Positions 6,949-9,039 of a stretch of DNA of 9,039 nt are shown piece by piece; the stretch's first letter is position 1, and each line of letters opens with the position of its first letter. This DNA comes from Cellvibrionaceae bacterium (GTDB taxonomy: Bacteria > Pseudomonadota > Gammaproteobacteria > Pseudomonadales > Cellvibrionaceae). The position numbers were made by a program, and so were the translations under genes. Location of the stretch: positions 1 through 9,039 of the forward strand of contig JAOXRV010000059.1 of the NCBI GenBank assembly GCA_025800435.1. Reading direction: 5' to 3'. The notes below the pieces were generated by a model, which saw only the letters and a program-made list of their open reading frames with translations, had not been told where the DNA came from and did not search any database.

Positions 6949-8307
6949 ATGTCTTTCACCCAGCTCGGCCTTGCCGATACCCACAGCCACACCCTGAGCG
7001 AATTGGGCCACACCCAGCCCACCAATATCCAGCGCCAGGCCATTCCCGCTATTTTAGCCGGTGAGGACATTATTGCCGCCGCACCCACTGGCACCGGTAA
7101 AACCGCCGCCTTTAGCCTGCCTATTTTGCAGCAGCTAACAGGGGCTAAGGCCCGGCCCAAATATATTCGCGCCCTAATTATATGCCCCACCCGCGAGCTG
7201 GCCTGTCAGCTAGAAGATAATATCAAAGCCTATGGCAAGGGTTTGGGTTTGCGCACCGCCGCCGCCTACGGCGGGGTAGATACCGAGCCCCAAAAGCAAA
7301 CTTTAATAGAAGGGGTGGATATATTAATTGCCACACCGGGGCGCTTATTGGATTTAAGTAATCAGCGCGCGGTGCGCTTTGATGAGCTGCAAACCCTGGT
7401 GCTGGACGAAGCCGACCGCATGCTCAATATGGGCTTTATCGATGAGATAAAACGCCTGCTGGAGCGCCTGCCCGAAGCCCGTCAAAACCTATTGTTTACC
7501 GCCACCATGGGCAACAGCATCCGCCAACTGGCCAAAGATTTTATGTGGCAGCCGCGCGAGATCAGCGCCAGCCCCAAACACAAAGCGGCGGCCACCATCG
7601 AGCAGTGGCTGGTGACGGTGGATAAAGATCAAAAATCGGCCCTGCTAAGCCAGCTGATAAAAGAGCAGCAGTGGCAGCAGGCACTTATTTTTATTCGCAC
7701 CAAACACGGCGCCGCCAAATTGGTCAGCCAACTGGCCAAGCGCGGCATCGAGGCCGACTCGATTCACGGCGACCGCAGCCAGGCCATGCGCAGCAAAGTG
7801 CTGGCTGCCTTTAAGGCCGGCGAGTTTAAATACCTAGTGGCCACCGATGTGGCCGCCCGGGGTTTGGATATAGAACAGCTGCCCCAAGTGGTCAACTACG
7901 ACCTGCCGTTTATTACTGATGAGTATATCCACCGCATTGGCCGTACCGGCCGGGCCGGCAGCGTGGGGGAGGCCATTAGCCTGGTGTCTAAAGATGATTT
8001 TAAACACCTGTGCGCCATCGAAAGCCGCCTTGGGCATATTATTGAGCGGCGCGAGGTAGCGGGCTTTGCCCCTAAGAAAGTGGTGCCGGTTTCTATTTTA
8101 AACTATGTGCCTAAAAACCAACGCGGCGATAAAGCGGCTAGCCCCAAACCCGAGAGCAAACGCCCAGGAAAACCCAAGGGCAAGCGCCCCGCCAATAAAG
8201 ACAACAAAAAGCCGGCTAAAAACCCCAGTAACAAGCAGACTGGGCCCTGGCCACAAAAGCCAACTAAGCCAGCCGCCAAGCCCTTTAACCCTTGGAGCAA
8301 AGACTAA
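6949..8307 (+). CDS. DEAD-box ATP-dependent RNA helicase, RhlE-like
   Basis: Cytoplasmic helicase that uses ATP to open short RNA duplexes, in ribosome assembly or RNA decay; the exact target is not visible. In the 452 residues the motifs are: Q motif (Phe 3 and PTNIQRQAIP with Gln 28), motif I AAPTGTGKT (44-52), Ia PTRELA (80-85), GG (108-109), Ib TPGR (129-132), II DEAD (153-156), III TAT (184-186, the usual form is SAT), IV ALIFIRTK (245-252), V ATDVAARGLDI (298-308), VI HRIGRTGRAG (328-337). From about 388 the protein becomes a Lys/Pro/Asn-rich basic tail, a likely RNA contact region. ATG 6949 is chosen over TTG 6943 because MSFTQLGL aligns with RhlE; no clear Shine-Dalgarno is seen. MGFIDEIKRLLERLP and RQNLLFTAT favour RhlE, whereas motif I resembles SrmB, so no symbol is given. 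Confidence 0.94.
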   Translation: MSFTQLGLADTHSHTLSELGHTQPTNIQRQAIPAILAGEDIIAAAPTGTGKTAAFSLPILQQLTGAKARPKYIRALIICPTRELACQLEDNIKAYGKGLGLRTAAAYGGVDTEPQKQTLIEGVDILIATPGRLLDLSNQRAVRFDELQTLVLDEADRMLNMGFIDEIKRLLERLPEARQNLLFTATMGNSIRQLAKDFMWQPREISASPKHKAAATIEQWLVTVDKDQKSALLSQLIKEQQWQQALIFIRTKHGAAKLVSQLAKRGIEADSIHGDRSQAMRSKVLAAFKAGEFKYLVATDVAARGLDIEQLPQVVNYDLPFITDEYIHRIGRTGRAGSVGEAISLVSKDDFKHLCAIESRLGHIIERREVAGFAPKKVVPVSILNYVPKNQRGDKAASPKPESKRPGKPKGKRPANKDNKKPAKNPSNKQTGPWPQKPTKPAAKPFNPWSKD

Positions 8308-8393
8308 GGGTGGCATTGGCGCCCATTGCACAAAATACACACAAAATAATTAACAGCAGTGGAGTCTCAAGGCGTGGCGACAATACTGCCCCC

Positions 8394-8437
8394 TTAATAA
8401 GCTATTTAGATGCCTAATCAATAAAATAGCTTATTAA
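8394..8437. repeat. Perfect 14-bp inverted repeat, AT-rich
   Basis: TTAATAAGCTATTT (8394-8407) is the exact reverse complement of AAATAGCTTATTAA (8424-8437), with 16 bases between. It lies 87 bases after the helicase stop. The stem is AT-rich and no T-run follows, so it is not a standard intrinsic terminator. It could be a protein-binding site, a cruciform, or the ends of a very small element. Confidence 0.85.
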
Positions 8438-8438
8438 A

Positions 8439-8488
8439 TTACGGGATAATGAGCCGGTATGAGCACCTGGATCAATAACAACCCGTAA
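8439..8488. repeat. Nested hairpin, possible structured RNA
   Basis: An outer 7-bp stem TTACGGG (8439-8445)/CCCGTAA (8482-8488) encloses a smaller hairpin CCGGT (8454-8458)/ACC-GG (8465-8470, one bulged T). It starts two bases after the 14-bp inverted repeat. No known riboswitch or small-RNA family is recognised. Confidence 0.4.
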
Positions 8489-8604
8489 ATGACAGGCCGC
8501 CCCTACCGCTAGAGGGCCGTAGCCCAAGGCGAGGGTCACCAAGAGGTTTAGGGAAAAATCCTGCCTAAAAAATAAACGTATAAATAGGCGGGGTAAGCTT
8601 ATCC

Positions 8605-8632
8605 TTGACAGGGAATTCCTACGCCCTAGAAT
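8605..8632 (+). promoter_or_regulatory. Sigma-70 promoter upstream of the tRNA genes (P1)
   Basis: A perfect -35 TTGACA (8605-8610), a 16-base spacer and -10 TAGAAT (8627-8632), followed by the GC-rich discriminator AGCCGCTCGG. GC-rich discriminators are typical of stable RNA promoters under stringent control. Transcription would start near 8640, about 100 bases before tRNA-Cys, and could run into the tRNAs or make a separate small RNA. Confidence 0.7.
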
Positions 8633-8688
8633 AGCCGCTCGGTTTGGCGAGGGCCTTTATCAAACGGGGCGCTAGCTAGCCTAAGTGT

Positions 8689-8727
8689 CAGAAAGTACTA
8701 GGAATTTTCTGGAATATCGGCTAGAAT
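8689..8727 (+). promoter_or_regulatory. Possible second promoter next to tRNA-Cys (P2)
   Basis: TAGAAT (8722-8727) followed by CGCCGGCC repeats the -10 and GC-rich discriminator of P1 and lies 13 bases before the mature tRNA-Cys end. The matching -35 (around 8699-8705, TAGGAA or AGGAAT) is poor. A 6-bp stem CAGAAA (8689-8694)/TTTCTG (8706-8711) lies over the -35 region. Confidence 0.4.
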
Positions 8728-8740
8728 CGCCGGCCTTATT

Positions 8741-8814
8741 GGCGCGATGTCAGAGTGGTTATGTCACGGACTGCAACTCCGTTTACTCCGGTTCGATTCC
8801 GGATCGCGCCTCCA
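8741..8814 (+). tRNA. tRNA-Cys (GCA)
   Basis: Full cloverleaf. The acceptor stem is GGCGCGA (8741-8747) with TCGCGCC (8804-8810), 7 perfect pairs. The anticodon stem ACGGA/TCCGT encloses loop CTGCAAC with anticodon GCA (8773-8775). The T-arm is TCCGG-TTCGATT-CCGGA (8787-8803), and discriminator T and CCA are encoded (8811-8814). It closely resembles E. coli cysT, which lies in the pgsA-glyW-cysT-leuZ cluster. Confidence 0.97.
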
Positions 8815-8821
8815 CTTTCCT

Positions 8822-8843
8822 CTATACGGCCTCTGCGGTATAG
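8822..8843. repeat. Hairpin downstream of tRNA-Cys
   Basis: CTATAC (8822-8827) pairs with GTATAG (8838-8843). Past one G-G mismatch, GC pairs with GC around the loop CTCT. It lies 7 bases after the encoded CCA and lacks a T-run, so a role in 3' processing of the tRNA precursor is more likely than termination. Confidence 0.5.
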
Positions 8844-8869
8844 AACCCAAGCCTGGCCAAGCCAGCACA

Positions 8870-8918
8870 AGCACCCAAGGTGCTGATAAAAGTAGGGCCG
8901 CCATACCTACTCTAAAAA
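8870..8918. repeat. Double hairpin in the tRNA spacer, first copy of the GATAAAAGTAGGGC element
   Basis: AGCACC (8870-8875)/GGTGCT (8879-8884) is a 6-bp stem with loop CAA. A second stem AGTAGG/CCTACT (about 8891-8912) follows. The 17 bases GCTGATAAAAGTAGGGC (8882-8898) return at 9023-9039. Read on the minus strand, the second stem is followed by TTTTAT and could be a weak terminator for a gene coming from the right. Confidence 0.45.
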
Positions 8919-8930
8919 ATACCCCTCGAA

Positions 8931-8955
8931 GCCCGGGTGGTGGAATTGGTAGACG
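8931..8955 (+). pseudogene. tRNA-Leu 5' fragment (leuZ-like), acceptor and D-loop only
   Basis: GCCCGGGTGGTGGAATTGGT followed by AGAC matches the first 24 bases of bacterial tRNA-Leu (E. coli leuZ type): acceptor strand, T8-G9 and the D-arm with the A box. After that the match ends. The D-stem partner should be CAC but reads CGAC, no anticodon arm with T33 forms, no TTCRA T-loop is found, and the acceptor partner CCCGGGC is absent to the window end (9039). The position after tRNA-Cys fits leuZ. Either this is a broken copy, or a gene carrying an insertion whose 3' part lies outside. Confidence 0.6.
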
Positions 8956-9008
8956 ACGCGCAGGAAGCGCTAGTGCAGCGAGAGCAGGAGCGGTAGCTGC
9001 CACAGAAG

Positions 9009-9039
9009 TCAGCGCGTTTAGCGCTGATAAAAGTAGGGC
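9009..9039. repeat. Second copy of the hairpin-GATAAAAGTAGGGC element
   Basis: TCAGCGC (9009-9015) pairs with GCGCTGA (9021-9027) over loop GTTTA, and GCTGATAAAAGTAGGGC (9023-9039) repeats 8882-8898 exactly, 141 bases apart. The match runs to the window end and may continue. In both copies a hairpin ends in GCT directly before GATAAAAG, with different but still paired stem bases. Confidence 0.65.

Larger units (their letters stand above)
8308..8740. other. Non-coding region between helicase and tRNA-Cys
   Basis: 433 bp with no credible gene on either strand and stops in all frames. Directly after the helicase stop there is no G/C-rich hairpin with a T-run. The region holds a perfect AT-rich inverted repeat (8394-8437), a nested hairpin (8439-8488), a 6-bp stem TTTAGG/CCTAAA (about 8550-8572), the palindrome GCTAGCTAGC (8671-8680) and two promoter-like elements. 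No tRNA-Gly gene, RNase P, tmRNA, 6S or SRP RNA signature was recognised. It may encode an unrecognised small RNA or be a scar of rearrangement. Confidence 0.6.

Noticed and set aside
8098..8353. Open frames on both strands over the helicase tail
   Set aside because: They arise from the repetitive Lys/Pro codons of the basic tail; no start signals.
8394..8437. Rho-independent terminator of the helicase gene
   Set aside because: The stem is perfect but AT-rich, has a 16-base loop and no T-run follows.
8764..9003. Minus-strand frame of 79 codons over the tRNA region
   Set aside because: It runs through the tRNA-Cys gene and the hairpins and has no family similarity.
8931..9039. Group I intron inside tRNA-Leu
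   Set aside because: Such introns sit in the anticodon loop. Here the tRNA match ends already in the D-arm, and no intron core is recognised in the short stretch available.
1..9039. CRISPR array, insertion sequence or prophage genes
   Set aside because: No regularly spaced repeats, transposase, integrase or phage proteins are seen on either strand.

Overview
The window looks like the chromosome of a gammaproteobacterium with moderately high GC. The housekeeping proteins (MurB, UvrC, PgsA) resemble Pseudomonas/Cellvibrio-type versions, and the gene order matches known gammaproteobacterial synteny. The genus cannot be fixed from the sequence alone.

Left part, plus strand (1-3767): the 3' end of a low-molecular-weight protein tyrosine phosphatase gene, then murB (peptidoglycan precursor synthesis), uvrC (nucleotide excision repair) and pgsA (phosphatidylglycerol synthesis). 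The first three are packed as one operon: 2 bases lie between phosphatase and murB, and murB and uvrC overlap by 4 bases. pgsA follows after 122 bp. The uvrC-pgsA order is the classical one, but the usual upstream neighbour (uvrY/gacA) is replaced by the ptpA-murB pair.

Middle part, minus strand (3771-6790): an accessory block. A complete TonB-dependent siderophore receptor gene has its own promoter, with a Fur box over the -10 element. It is flanked on the same strand by two gene fragments that I read as the N-terminal and C-terminal parts of one RES-domain (NAD+-degrading toxin family) gene. The receptor and its promoter thus appear to have replaced the middle of the RES gene. Upstream lies a small VF530-family (DUF2132) gene, whose stop codon directly precedes the RES remnant.

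Right part, plus strand (6949-9039): a DEAD-box RNA helicase of RhlE type with a basic Lys/Pro-rich tail. A 433-bp non-coding region follows, with a perfect 14-bp inverted repeat, further hairpins and two promoter-like elements. Then come an intact tRNA-Cys and a tRNA-Leu 5' fragment that loses tRNA character after the D-loop. In E. coli pgsA is followed directly by tRNA genes glyW-cysT-leuZ. Here about 5 kb separates pgsA from cysT, no tRNA-Gly is present, and the leuZ-like gene is broken or rearranged. This marks the pgsA-tRNA junction as a remodelled accessory site.
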